From Actinoallomurus oryzae (GTDB taxonomy: Bacteria > Actinomycetota > Actinomycetes > Streptosporangiales > Streptosporangiaceae), in assembly GCF_039541955.1 (NCBI RefSeq), contig NZ_BAABHF010000010.1, positions 124,001 through 188,000 of the forward strand: 64,000 bases of DNA. The letters are read 5' to 3'. Below, in pieces: positions 1-8,531 of the stretch. How positions within the stretch are numbered: the stretch's first letter is position 1; each line of letters starts with the position of its first letter. The notes under the pieces are model-generated. The model saw only the letters and a list, made by a program, of their open reading frames with translations, did not search any database and was not told where the DNA came from. The translations under genes were made by a program, and so were the position numbers.

Positions 1-355
1 GGCCGTCGGCGGAGGGCAGGAGCACGCTCACCTCGCCGTCGACGGACGGCTTGAAGTCCGGGTCGATCTTTCCGGTGGTCGCGTTGAAGGCGAGCACCCG
101 GCTGCGGTCGATCACCGTCGACGAGCCGGCCTCCTCCACCTGGGTGAAGTTGCCGCCGATGAAGATGCGGTCGCCGATCTGCACGACCGACTGGACGTCA
201 CCGTCGAGGAGGTTCGGGGTGAAGTCGGCCGGGTCGGCGCTGACGATTTCGGCGGGCTGGCCGTCCGCTCGTGCGGGCGGCCCACCTGTCGTGGTGACCA
301 GGCCGGCGGCCAGTAGCAGGCCGGCCCCGCTTGCGATGAGACTGCGAAGGCGCAC
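1..355 (-). CDS. Secreted beta-propeller (delta-60 repeat type) protein, N-terminal part
   Basis: Only the first 118 codons lie in the window; the gene runs off the left edge. The start is a GTG with a GGAGAG ribosome site about 6 bases upstream. Residues 1-31 form a signal peptide (basic N-terminus, Leu/Ala core, ending near PPARA). After it comes a repeat-like stretch, IGGNFTQV followed by a segment with FNATTGKIDPDF, which is typical of delta-60/DUF5122 propeller blades in actinobacterial cell-surface proteins. It is divergent from the GH26-like lipoprotein gene. The role (surface or matrix protein) is inferred from the fold only. Confidence 0.7.
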   Translation of the reverse strand, partial: MRLRSLIASGAGLLLAAGLVTTTGGPPARADGQPAEIVSADPADFTPNLLDGDVQSVVQIGDRIFIGGNFTQVEEAGSSTVIDRSRVLAFNATTGKIDPDFKPSVDGEVSVLLPSADG

Positions 356-538
356 GTGGCTCTCTCCTGTTCCGCGCGCCCCTCACACGGCCGAGCGGGG
401 GATGGCCGAGTTCGGGAGTTGTTCTCGTGCTCAAGCAGAGTAATGGGGAAAACACCGGTCAATCCCCGGCGCTAAGGTCACCGTCCCGTCTCGGATATCC
501 GTTACGCACCCTTTCCCACGCTTCGTGGCCACGCTGGT

Positions 539-544
539 TATAGT
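539..544 (+). promoter_or_regulatory. -10 box of a probably leaderless GH26 lipoprotein gene
   Basis: TATAGT lies 8 bases before the ATG at 553, and no Shine-Dalgarno sequence is present. This is the usual layout of a leaderless or very short-leader actinobacterial transcript. No clear -35 box is visible. Confidence 0.45.
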
Positions 545-552
545 GCGCTGCC

Positions 553-1629
553 ATGGACAGACGTAGGACCGCGAGCTCCGCCGGTCGCGCCTTTCTGGCC
601 TTGCTCACGGCGGCGTCGCTCACGGCGTGCGCGGCCGGCGCCGACGACGAGGCTCCACCGCTGTCGGAGCGGAGCGGCAGCGCGTCCGCCAAGCCGAAGA
701 AGTGCACCGTGTCGGCCGACCTCGTTCCCTCCTGCGGCGCCTGGTGGGGCGTCACCCCGGAGGTCGGCGCACGGCAGGACCCGACCCCCGTGGTGCACCA
801 GTTCGAGCAGCAGATCGGCCGGTCCGTGGACATCTACCACGGCTACCACTCCGGCTCCCAGCTCTTCCCCACCGCGCAGGAGATCGCGCTGACCCGCGAG
901 AAGGGCGCGCGGCGCATGCTCGTCCTGAACTGGAAGCCCGACGCGGGCAAGACGTGGCGGCAGGTGGCGAACGGCGCGGCCGACGCGCAGATCGCCCGTG
1001 AGGCGTCCTACCTCAAGGCCCACTTCAGGAAGAAGTTCTGGCTCGTCATCCACCACGAGCCGGAGGAAGAGGTCAAGACCCAGCCGAACTCCGGCTACAC
1101 CGCGGCCGACTACCGCGCGATGTTCCAGCATGTCGTCAAGAAGTTCCGGGCCGACGGGACGCGCAACGCCCTCTTCACCGTCGTGTTCATGGGCTACACC
1201 GGCTACATGGCCAAGCCCTGGTTCAAGGACCTGTACCCGGGCGACTCCTACGTCGACTGGATCGGCTACGACCCGTTCGCCAAGACGAACATCGAGGACT
1301 TCTCCCACCTGGTGAACAAGGTCGCCGCGACGCAGGAGGAACTCGGCTTCCCGGGCTTTTACGACTACGCCGAGCGGTACCTGCCCGGCAAACCCCTGAT
1401 GCTGTCGGAGTGGGCCGTGCTGGGCGACCCGGCGCGCAAGGCCGCGTTCTACCAGACCGTCGGACAGCAGTTCGCGAAGTATCCCCGGATCAAGGCCCTG
1501 GCCTACTACGACACCAGGCACGCGGTGAACATGCCGAACGGCGGTGACACCAGCATCGACGCCTCGACCTCGGCCCTGCGAGCCTTCAAGAAACTCGGCA
1601 AGCGACCGGAGTTCAACGTACGGCGCTGA
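553..1629 (+). CDS. GH26-like glycoside hydrolase, lipoprotein
   Basis: 358 aa. Residues 1-26 are a lipoprotein signal with lipobox LTAC (Cys26), so the enzyme should be anchored outside the membrane. The body resembles GH26 (beta-mannanase-like) TIM barrels: the HHEPE motif places a candidate acid/base Glu near residue 169, and LMLSEWAVLG places a candidate nucleophile Glu at residue 286. In this context it probably trims or releases the exopolysaccharide made by the cluster. A second, only distantly similar copy lies at 11914. Substrate is unknown; mannan specificity should not be assumed. Confidence 0.75.
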   Translation: MDRRRTASSAGRAFLALLTAASLTACAAGADDEAPPLSERSGSASAKPKKCTVSADLVPSCGAWWGVTPEVGARQDPTPVVHQFEQQIGRSVDIYHGYHSGSQLFPTAQEIALTREKGARRMLVLNWKPDAGKTWRQVANGAADAQIAREASYLKAHFRKKFWLVIHHEPEEEVKTQPNSGYTAADYRAMFQHVVKKFRADGTRNALFTVVFMGYTGYMAKPWFKDLYPGDSYVDWIGYDPFAKTNIEDFSHLVNKVAATQEELGFPGFYDYAERYLPGKPLMLSEWAVLGDPARKAAFYQTVGQQFAKYPRIKALAYYDTRHAVNMPNGGDTSIDASTSALRAFKKLGKRPEFNVRR

Positions 1630-1690
1630 GCACGGGCCGCCGCGGGTTAGTCTCTGACTTCCGCAGGCGACATGAGAACAGGGTTCCAGG

Positions 1691-3034
1691 GTGGGCACAA
1701 CAAGGGTCGTTCCGGCACGGGTGACGGCGCGGCCGGCCGTGTTGCGGGCCCGGCCCGGCTGGCCACTGGCCGTGATCTTCCTCGGTTTCCCGGTCTGGTG
1801 GCTGCTCGGCCTCGGCATGCTGATCTTCCTGATCATGAGCGTGCCCATGGGCGTCTACCTCTACAAGAGGCGTTCTCGCCTGCTGGTCCCGCGCGGGTTC
1901 GGCGCCTGGCTGCTCTTCCTCGTCTGGGTGGTGATCGGCGTCGGTGTGCTGTGGGCCGACGCCCCCGGCGCGGTGCCGGGCGGGAGCATGGGCCGCCTGC
2001 TCGCCTTCGCCTGGCGCATCGCCTGGTACGTCGCCGCGACGATCGTCCTGCTGTACGTCGCCAACCTCAGCGACGACGAACTCCCCGCCGACCGGGTGGG
2101 GCGGCTGCTCGGCTACATGTTCATCGTCACGACCGCGGGCGGGCTGCTCGGCACGTTCGCGCCGCACCTGCAGCTCACCTCTCCGCTGGAGATGGTGCTG
2201 CACACCAAGAACACCTTCCTGCTCGACGCGATCCATCCGAAGACCGCCGAGGTCGACACCATCCTCGGGTACGAGCAGGCGCGGCCGATGGCGCCCTTCG
2301 CCTACGCCAACACCTGGGGCGCCGCGTACGCCTTCTTCCTGCCGTTCTTCGTCATCACCTGGGTCTGGCGGGCCGGCACGAAGCGCCGGATCGCCGGCAT
2401 CGTCATCCTCCTCGCCTCCCTGTGGCCGGTGGTCTACTCCCTCGACCGCGGCCTGTGGATCTCGCTCGGCGTCATCGCCTGCTTCTCCGGGCTGAAGATG
2501 GTCGCCCGGGGCGGCCGGCGGGCGCTGCGGCTGGCGGTGGCCGGCCTCGTCGTCGGTGGTCTCGTGTTCGCGGTCTCTCCGCTGCCGGGCATGATCGAGG
2601 CGCGGATCCACAACCCGCACAGCAACAACCGCCGCACCCTCCTGGCCGAGCAGAGCGTCCGCAGCGCGCTGACCGGCTCGCCGATCGTCGGCTTCGGCAC
2701 GACGCGCCAGGTCCAGGGCAACCTCAGCTCCCTCACCGGCGGCGACCGGCCGGGCTGCAAGGCCTGCGGCGCGCCCCCGCTCGGCACCCAGGGCCACCTC
2801 TGGCTGCTGCTGTTCGCCAACGGCGTCGTCGGCACGGTGGCGTTCGGTGCCTTCTTCCTCACCCGCTTCGCCCGGCACTGGCGCGAACGGTCGGCGTACG
2901 GCGTCGCCGGCTGCTGCGTGCTGCTGGCGTTCGGGCTGTTCCTGTTCATCTACGACCTGGTGGAGGTCCCGCTGTACACGGTGATGATCGCGGTCGCGCT
3001 GATGTGGCGTGCCCGGCGCGAGGCGGACGCGTGA
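1691..3034 (+). CDS. O-antigen ligase/polymerase-like membrane protein (Wzy type)
   Basis: 447 aa with about ten hydrophobic segments spread over the length, starting at residues 25-50. A long loop between late segments (roughly residues 290-365) contains Arg- and Cys-rich sequence, as in the extracellular loop of Wzy/WaaL proteins. Role inferred: polymerising lipid-linked repeat units outside the membrane. The start is GTG, with no strong ribosome site. The stop overlaps the next gene (GTGA), so the two are probably translated together. Wzy sequences diverge quickly, so the call rests on topology and neighbours (Wzz, Wzx and GT genes). Confidence 0.7.
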   Translation: MGTTRVVPARVTARPAVLRARPGWPLAVIFLGFPVWWLLGLGMLIFLIMSVPMGVYLYKRRSRLLVPRGFGAWLLFLVWVVIGVGVLWADAPGAVPGGSMGRLLAFAWRIAWYVAATIVLLYVANLSDDELPADRVGRLLGYMFIVTTAGGLLGTFAPHLQLTSPLEMVLHTKNTFLLDAIHPKTAEVDTILGYEQARPMAPFAYANTWGAAYAFFLPFFVITWVWRAGTKRRIAGIVILLASLWPVVYSLDRGLWISLGVIACFSGLKMVARGGRRALRLAVAGLVVGGLVFAVSPLPGMIEARIHNPHSNNRRTLLAEQSVRSALTGSPIVGFGTTRQVQGNLSSLTGGDRPGCKACGAPPLGTQGHLWLLLFANGVVGTVAFGAFFLTRFARHWRERSAYGVAGCCVLLAFGLFLFIYDLVEVPLYTVMIAVALMWRARREADA

Positions 3035-4161
3035 CGGCCTGGACGGACGCGGTCGCCGCGCTGTGGCCGGACGCCGAGGTCCGCTCCGGAGGCGGCACGC
3101 CGGCGCTCCGCGAGTTCGCCTTCCTGCCCAGTGCCGAACGGCCCCGGCTGCTCCTGCCCGCCGGGCTGCCCGCCGCCGCCGCGAGCGCGCTGCGGCGCTA
3201 CAGCCACGACCTCGGCGCGCCGCAGCGGGTCGTCCGCGCCCTGACCGCCACAGGGGTGCGCGCCGGGCTCGCCGACCGCACTCTGCGGCACCGGCTGCAC
3301 GTCACCGGAGCCGGAGAGTCGATCGAGGATCGGCTGAGCGAGTTGCTGTCGCGGCGCGTGGTGGTCAGCGTCGGGCTCGGCTCCGCCCGCGCCAACCGCA
3401 AGCCGATCCTGCACGCGATCACTCCGGACGGCGAGCCGGTGGCGTTCGTCAAGGTCGGCGACACCGCGACCGCGCGCGAGCTGGTCGCGGCCGAGGCCGC
3501 CGCCCTCGCCCGGCTCGCCGAGCGGTCGTTCTCCGGTCTGCGGGTCCCGCGGGTGCTGCACCACGGCGACTGGCGCGGCCTGCGGCTGCTGGTGTTGAGC
3601 CCGCTGCCCACCGGCGCGGTGTCGTTCCGGTCGCGGCGCCGGGCGCCGGTCGCGGCGATGCGCGAGCTGACCGGCGCGACCCGCCGCGTGCCCCTGGCCT
3701 CCACGGCCTTCTGGCGCCGTTTCGGCGACCTGCCGCTCGAAGACACGCGCCAGCGCGAACGGCTGGCCGAGGTGGTCGAACGCATCGGCGCGGCGTACGG
3801 CGCGGACGAGCTGGAGTTCGGCGCCTGGCACGGCGACTGGGCTCCGTGGAACATGGCCTGGCACCGCGGCCGGGTCCAGCTGTGGGACTGGGAGCGCTAC
3901 GACCCGGACGTGCCGGCCGGGCTCGACTACGCGCACTACCGGCTCCAGACGGGCGGCGGGTACGACACCTGGCCGGACCCGGAGCTCCTCGCGCCGTATG
4001 GCATGCGCGGACGGGCCGCCGCGATCACCGTCGAGCTGTACCTTCTGGAGCTGGCCCGCCGCTACCTTGGTGACGCGCAGGGCGCGCTGGGTGAGCCGCT
4101 GCGGCCCCGAGCGGCCAAGCTCCTCGACCTGCTCCACTCCAACGCCGGGAGGACCGCTTGA
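3031..4161 (+). CDS. Phosphotransferase of the aminoglycoside phosphotransferase (APH) fold
   Basis: 376 aa starting at a GTG that overlaps the polymerase stop by 4 bases. The C-terminal half has the APH/choline-kinase catalytic motif WHGDWAPWNM (His near 267, Asp two residues later) and the metal-binding DWE (Asp near 286). The N-terminal 90 residues are not recognised. Family members phosphorylate small hydroxylated substrates; here the substrate may be a sugar or a lipid-linked intermediate, which is inference from the exopolysaccharide context. It ends in a TTGA overlap with the sulfotransferase gene. Confidence 0.75.
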   Translation: MTAWTDAVAALWPDAEVRSGGGTPALREFAFLPSAERPRLLLPAGLPAAAASALRRYSHDLGAPQRVVRALTATGVRAGLADRTLRHRLHVTGAGESIEDRLSELLSRRVVVSVGLGSARANRKPILHAITPDGEPVAFVKVGDTATARELVAAEAAALARLAERSFSGLRVPRVLHHGDWRGLRLLVLSPLPTGAVSFRSRRRAPVAAMRELTGATRRVPLASTAFWRRFGDLPLEDTRQRERLAEVVERIGAAYGADELEFGAWHGDWAPWNMAWHRGRVQLWDWERYDPDVPAGLDYAHYRLQTGGGYDTWPDPELLAPYGMRGRAAAITVELYLLELARRYLGDAQGALGEPLRPRAAKLLDLLHSNAGRTA

Positions 4162-5000
4162 TCTCGCGACGCGACGCCCCGCAGTGGGTGAAGGAGAGCG
4201 GGCGCGCGGTCACCCGCACCGCGGGCCGGCTCAGCGCGGGCGCGCGCATGCTCCCCGACTTCCTCCTCGTCGGCACGCAGCGCGGCGGCACCACCTCGCT
4301 GTTCCGCGCGCTCGCCGCGCACCCGGGCGTCGCACAGCCCAACTTCCACAAGGGCGTGCACTTCTTCGACGTGCACTACGCCCGCGGACTGCCCTGGTAT
4401 CGCGGGCACTTCCCGCTGCGCCGCGGCGACCGGCTCGCGTTCGAGTCGGCCGGCTACTACATGCACCACCCGCTGGCGCCCGAGCGGATCGCCGCGGACC
4501 TGCCCGGCGTGAAACTGCTCGTGCTGCTGCGCGACCCGGTCGAGCGTGCCTACTCCGCGCACAAGCACGAGCTGGCGCGCGGGTTCGAGACCGAGCCCTC
4601 GTTCGAGCGGGCGCTCGCGCTCGAAGAGGAGCGCCTGGCCGGCGAGGTGGAGCGGATCCGGTCCGAGCCGCACTACCTGAGCCATAGCCACCGGCACCAT
4701 TCCTACCTCGACCGCGGCCGCTACGCCGACCAGCTCGAGGTGCTGTACCGCCTGTTCGGGCGCGACCGGGTCCACGTGACCTTCGCCGAGGACTTCTTCG
4801 CCGAGCCCGAACCCCACTACGACGCGGTGGTCGACTTTCTGGGCCTGCCGCGCTGGCGGCCGGACGCCTTCGAGCGCCACAACGCCCGTCCCGGCTCATC
4901 GCTGCCCGACGCGCTGCGCACTCGCCTCACCGAACACTTCGCGCCGCACGACGAAAGGCTGGCGGCCCTGCTGGGCGAGGTCCCGCCGTGGCGTCGCTGA
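4158..5000 (+). CDS. PAPS-dependent sulfotransferase
   Basis: 280 aa. The start is TTG, with GGGAGGA about 5 bases upstream, overlapping the previous stop. The 5'-phosphosulfate-binding loop is visible as LLVGTQRGGTTSLFRAL near residues 36-52, and the 3'-phosphate-binding motif as LLRDPVERAYSAHKHE near residues 129-144. Members transfer sulfate from PAPS to carbohydrate or other hydroxyl groups. With the second sulfotransferase at 12999 and the cysDNQ genes at 20-23 kb, it supports sulfation of the polysaccharide. Confidence 0.88.
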   Translation: MISRRDAPQWVKESGRAVTRTAGRLSAGARMLPDFLLVGTQRGGTTSLFRALAAHPGVAQPNFHKGVHFFDVHYARGLPWYRGHFPLRRGDRLAFESAGYYMHHPLAPERIAADLPGVKLLVLLRDPVERAYSAHKHELARGFETEPSFERALALEEERLAGEVERIRSEPHYLSHSHRHHSYLDRGRYADQLEVLYRLFGRDRVHVTFAEDFFAEPEPHYDAVVDFLGLPRWRPDAFERHNARPGSSLPDALRTRLTEHFAPHDERLAALLGEVPPWRR

Positions 5001-6442
5001 CCACGCCGTCGCCAAGCGCGTCGAAAAGGCCGCCGATCGGCGAGTACGACCCGGCGGCCATCGCCCCGCCCGACGAGACCCCGCCGGACGAGGTACGGCT
5101 GGGCCGCTACTGGGGCTTCCTGCGCCGGCAGTGGCCGGTGCTGCTCGCCACCGTCGCGCTCGGCGGGGTTCTCGGCATGGTGCGGTCCGCCACCGTGCAG
5201 CACACCTACACCTCGACGGTGGAGGTGCTGTGCCCGCCGATCGCGGTGGAGTCCGGCCTGCCGCCGCTGGCCGCCGGGCCGTTCGCGACCGTCGACCAGG
5301 CACCCACCCTGGAGACGATGGACACGGAGGCGCAGCTCGCGACCTCCGGAACAGTGCTGGAGCAGCTCAGACACGTCTCCGGCTTCAAGATCCCGACCGA
5401 TCGGCTCGCCGAGCGCGTGACCGTCTCCGCCGCGCCGTACTCCCGCGTCCTCATCATCGGCGTCCGCGCGAACCGGCCCGGCAACGCGCGGCAGGGCGCC
5501 CGGGTGGTCGGCCGCACCTTCGTCAAGGTGCGGAACCGCGTCATCGGCCAGTACCAGACCCGCAACCGGCAGGAGGTCAACCGGCGCGTCGCCCTCCTGA
5601 AGGCCGAGCTGAAGGCGCTGCCCCAGGATCCGACCGCGCTGACCCGCATCACGGTCCGCACGCGCCGCCAGGCCATGCAGCGCCAGATCCTGGACGCGCA
5701 GAAACAACTGGCCTTCGACGACGTGTTCGCCCAGGTGGTCCGGGCGGCCGACAAGCCGTCCCGGCCCGATGACCCCGGCTCGGACGTCAACCGCACCTCG
5801 GGCATGGGCACCGGGCTGCTCGCCGGGCTCGCCATCGGGCTGGTCCGCGACCGGCGGCCCCGCCGGCTGCGGTACGCCCGCGACGTGCGACGGCGTATCC
5901 CGGTGCCGGTGCTGAGCGACACCGGCCGGGAGGACCTCGCCGACTCCGGGCGGCGGTTGCGCAATCTGGCCTTCGCCGAAGACGCCCGCACCGTGCTGGT
6001 CACCGGCATGCCCGGCGGCACCGCCGACGCCGTCGCGGTCAGCGTGGCCGCCGCGTTCGCGCACGGCGGCGCGCCCACCACCCTGCTGCGGGTCGCGGAC
6101 GGGCAGCCGCCGATCTACCCCGGCCACGAGCCGCCGGCCGAACCCGACGACGGCCTGGGGTCGTTCCGCGTCGTGGCGCTGGCGATCAACGATGGTGACC
6201 GCGGCCTGGCCCAGGCGGTCGAGCGCGCCCACCACGGCAAGGGAGTGGTGGTGATCTCCGGGCCTCCGCTCGACACCGCCGAGGCGGTCACCCTGGCCGC
6301 GCTCTCGGACCTGACGCTCGTGACCGTCGCCCTGAAGCTGGTCACCGACCGGCCGCTCATCGCGGCCATCTCTCACCTGGTCAGCGCCGGCGCCCCACCG
6401 CGCGGCATCGTGATCACTCATCAGAAGGAGTCGTCGTCGTGA
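4988..6442 (+). CDS. Wzz-like polysaccharide chain-length/co-polymerase protein
   Basis: 484 aa. The GTG start overlaps the sulfotransferase by 13 bases. A Wzz domain begins near residue 38 (RYWGFLRRQWPVLLATVALG, first membrane helix), followed by a periplasmic coiled region and a second hydrophobic segment, GTGLLAGLAIGLV, near residue 275. The C-terminal part looks like a decayed BY-kinase/ParA-like domain: TVLVTGMPGGTADAVAVSVA sits where a Walker A GK[ST] should be, but the Lys is missing. Role: control of polymer length and export with Wzy and Wzx. Confidence 0.78.
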   Translation: MASLTTPSPSASKRPPIGEYDPAAIAPPDETPPDEVRLGRYWGFLRRQWPVLLATVALGGVLGMVRSATVQHTYTSTVEVLCPPIAVESGLPPLAAGPFATVDQAPTLETMDTEAQLATSGTVLEQLRHVSGFKIPTDRLAERVTVSAAPYSRVLIIGVRANRPGNARQGARVVGRTFVKVRNRVIGQYQTRNRQEVNRRVALLKAELKALPQDPTALTRITVRTRRQAMQRQILDAQKQLAFDDVFAQVVRAADKPSRPDDPGSDVNRTSGMGTGLLAGLAIGLVRDRRPRRLRYARDVRRRIPVPVLSDTGREDLADSGRRLRNLAFAEDARTVLVTGMPGGTADAVAVSVAAAFAHGGAPTTLLRVADGQPPIYPGHEPPAEPDDGLGSFRVVALAINDGDRGLAQAVERAHHGKGVVVISGPPLDTAEAVTLAALSDLTLVTVALKLVTDRPLIAAISHLVSAGAPPRGIVITHQKESSS

Positions 6443-6501
6443 GCGAGCGAAGCGAACAACACGCGCGCCCGGCCACTTCACCGACGAAGGAGGACTTGTG
6501 A
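6439..6501 (+). CDS. 20-codon relay ORF between the Wzz and GT2 genes (putative)
   Basis: GTG overlaps the Wzz stop (GTGA) and the ORF's own TGA overlaps the GT2 start (GTGA). It encodes a 20-residue peptide starting VSERSEQ. The first bases, GAGCGAGCGAAGCGA, resemble a dispersed actinobacterial repeat. A peptide function is doubtful; its likely effect is to keep ribosomes on the message across the gap. Confidence 0.3.
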   Translation: MSERSEQHARPATSPTKEDL

Positions 6502-7415
6502 CTGCCGAGCACCCGTCCGTTTCGGTGATCATCGCCACGCATGACCGGCCGCAGCTGCTCGCCAAGGCGATCGAGGCGGTACGCGTACAGGACTACCCGG
6601 GACCGGTCGAGTGCGTCGTCGTCTTCGACCAGGCCGAACCGGACACCGCGCTCGCGCGGGAGAATCCGCGGCGCCCGGTCGTGGTGGTCCGCAACGACCG
6701 CACTCAGGGGCTCGCCGGGGCACGCAACGCCGGTGCGGCGGCGTCCTCGGGAGAACTGCTGGCCTTCTGCGACGACGATGACGCGTGGCTGCCGGCCAAG
6801 CTGCGGCTCCAGGCGGAGCGGCTGGCCGCGACCGGCGCCGACGTCGTGGTGTCGGGCATCCACGTCAGCTACGGCGACAAGACCATCACGAGGGTGCCGC
6901 GCCCGGAGGACGTCACGTACGCCGAGCTGCTGCGCCGCCGCGTGATGGAGGCGCACCCGTCCACCGTGGTCGTCCGCCGCGCGGCGTTCCTCGGCAAGAT
7001 CGGCCTCGTGGACGAGGACATCCCCGGCAGCTACGGCGAGGACTACGACTGGATGCTGCGGGCCGCGGCGGCCGGGCCCATCGCCGTCGTGGCCGAGCCG
7101 CTCGTCACCGTCCTGTGGGGCCGGACGTCGCACTTCAACCGCAAGTGGCGCACGATCAGCGACGCGCTGCAGTACCTGCTGCGCAAGCACCCGGCCTTCG
7201 CCGACGACCCGCGCGGCCTCGCCCGGGTGCAAGGCCAGATCGCCTTCGCGCACGCCGCGCTGGGCGAGCGGTCCGAGGCGCGTACGTGGGCGCTGCGCAC
7301 GCTGCGGGGCTCCTGGCGGGAGCGCCGGGCCTACCTCGCGCTGGCGGTCTCGCTGCGCGTGCTCAGCGCCGACCGGGTGCTGCGGCTCGCGCACGCCACC
7401 GGCCGTGGCATCTGA
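6498..7415 (+). CDS. Glycosyltransferase family 2
   Basis: 305 aa. The start is GTG, with AAGGAGGAC about 5 bases upstream. The GT-A fold N-terminus reads VSVIIATHDRPQLLAKAIEA; the metal-binding motif is LLAFCDDDDAWLPAKL near residue 95, and the acceptor-side acidic motif is GEDYDWMLRAAAAG near residue 180. The last 80 residues have no membrane segment. Role: adding one sugar to the lipid-linked repeat unit on the cytoplasmic face. The acceptor and sugar cannot be read from the sequence. Confidence 0.88.
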   Translation: MTAEHPSVSVIIATHDRPQLLAKAIEAVRVQDYPGPVECVVVFDQAEPDTALARENPRRPVVVVRNDRTQGLAGARNAGAAASSGELLAFCDDDDAWLPAKLRLQAERLAATGADVVVSGIHVSYGDKTITRVPRPEDVTYAELLRRRVMEAHPSTVVVRRAAFLGKIGLVDEDIPGSYGEDYDWMLRAAAAGPIAVVAEPLVTVLWGRTSHFNRKWRTISDALQYLLRKHPAFADDPRGLARVQGQIAFAHAALGERSEARTWALRTLRGSWRERRAYLALAVSLRVLSADRVLRLAHATGRGI

Positions 7416-7420
7416 GCTTC

Positions 7421-7452
7421 GGCGCTGAGCGTCAGCGCTGAGCGTCAGCGCC
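7421..7452. terminator. Hairpin between convergent GT2 and Alg13-like genes
   Basis: GGCGCTGA (7421-7428) pairs with TCAGCGCC (7445-7452). A second copy of the same short repeat lies in the loop. It sits between two convergent stop codons and probably ends transcription from both sides. No T-tract is present. Confidence 0.5.
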
Positions 7453-7948
7453 GCCCGGCGAGCAGGTCGGCGACGAGGCCGCCGAACCGCGCGACCGACT
7501 CGGCGACGTCACCGCCGTCGGCCACCACCGCGTAGTCGTCCGGCGCGGCGAGCGCGTGATCGACGAGCCCGCGGAAGGCGTCCTCGTCGGCCGCCGTGCT
7601 GATGAGACCCTTGGCCGCCATGCGCGCGCAGAAGCGCTGCTGGTGGTCGTCCACGTGCTCGCCCAGGGCCGGGTCGCGGGGGACGACGATCGGGCGGCGG
7701 CCGTGGCGGCGGCTCTCGGTGATGGTGGTCGGCCCGCCGTGGCAGACGACCACGGCCGCCTCGTCCAGCAGCGAGGTGAGCGCGGCGTGGTCGAGGTAGG
7801 CGACGCCCTCGGCGCGCCGGGGCGGAGCCGAGGTGCCGTGCTGCACGACGCACTGCACGCCCTCGGGCAGCCAGGCGTCCACCCAGCGGATGAGCCGGTC
7901 GAAGGGATGGTGGTCGGTGCCGACGGAGACGAAGACCAGCGAACTCAC
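7445..7948 (-). CDS. Alg13-like (EpsF/PssE type) glycosyltransferase subunit
   Basis: 167 aa from a GTG that overlaps the stop of the upstream Alg14-like gene (GTGA). It begins MSSLVFVSVGTDHHPFDRL and has the UDP-sugar-binding CHGGPTTITESRRHGRRP motif near residue 90, as in the C-terminal GT-B domain of Alg13/MurG proteins. It needs the Alg14-type partner for membrane docking and activity. The pair reads on the minus strand, opposite to the rest of the cluster. The nucleotide sugar is unknown. Confidence 0.82.
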   Translation of the reverse strand: MSSLVFVSVGTDHHPFDRLIRWVDAWLPEGVQCVVQHGTSAPPRRAEGVAYLDHAALTSLLDEAAVVVCHGGPTTITESRRHGRRPIVVPRDPALGEHVDDHQQRFCARMAAKGLISTAADEDAFRGLVDHALAAPDDYAVVADGGDVAESVARFGGLVADLLAGRR

Positions 7949-8418
7949 AAAAGGCTCCCGATGACCTGCGCACGGGGGTAGAAGCGGGTCTGTTCTTCCC
8001 ATTGCACGCAGAACAGGTCGGTGATGGGACGGCAGAGCCTACCGGTGAGCGTCGGGGAGTCGAGCCGGTCGTACACCTCGATGTAGACCGTCGGCACGCG
8101 CATCACCTTGGCCACCAGGAAGAACGGGAACGCGACGGCCGCCCCGGTGGAGACGACGACGTGCGGCCTCTCGCGGCGCATGACGCGGACGGCGAGGGCG
8201 AAGTTGCGCACCAGGTTGCGGACGTTGCGGGTCGTCGGGTGGTACGCCCACACCGCGTTCTCGCCGTCCAGCTGTGACCGGGCGTCCTCGGTGCCGAACG
8301 TGACCCACGTGCGCTCGCGCTCGTGCCACCATGGGCGAAGAGCCAACAACTGGGCAAGGTGACCACCGCTGGAGGCCACGAGAAGGGCGTGCTCCCGGTG
8401 CGCCTGATCTCCCGACAT
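7945..8418 (-). CDS. Alg14-like (EpsE/PssD type) glycosyltransferase subunit
   Basis: 157 aa from the ATG at 8418, chosen because the family N-terminus (MSGDQAHREHALLVASSGGH) begins there; longer upstream extensions do not look like the family. The SSGGHLAQLLAL motif and the later STGAAVAFPFFLVAKVM segment are typical of Alg14/PssD proteins, which recruit the catalytic Alg13-type subunit to the membrane. The stop overlaps the Alg13-like start. It is divergent from the large Wzz/kinase-like gene at 8532. Confidence 0.82.
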   Translation of the reverse strand: MSGDQAHREHALLVASSGGHLAQLLALRPWWHERERTWVTFGTEDARSQLDGENAVWAYHPTTRNVRNLVRNFALAVRVMRRERPHVVVSTGAAVAFPFFLVAKVMRVPTVYIEVYDRLDSPTLTGRLCRPITDLFCVQWEEQTRFYPRAQVIGSLL

Positions 8419-8531
8419 GCCGATCAATGTAAATGGAACCTCAAGAGCTGACGACCGATTTGGGAACTGAGGATAGTGTCGTGGCGAGCGCATGACCCTG
8501 GGCAGGGGCGTACTTCGAGGGAGACCGGCGG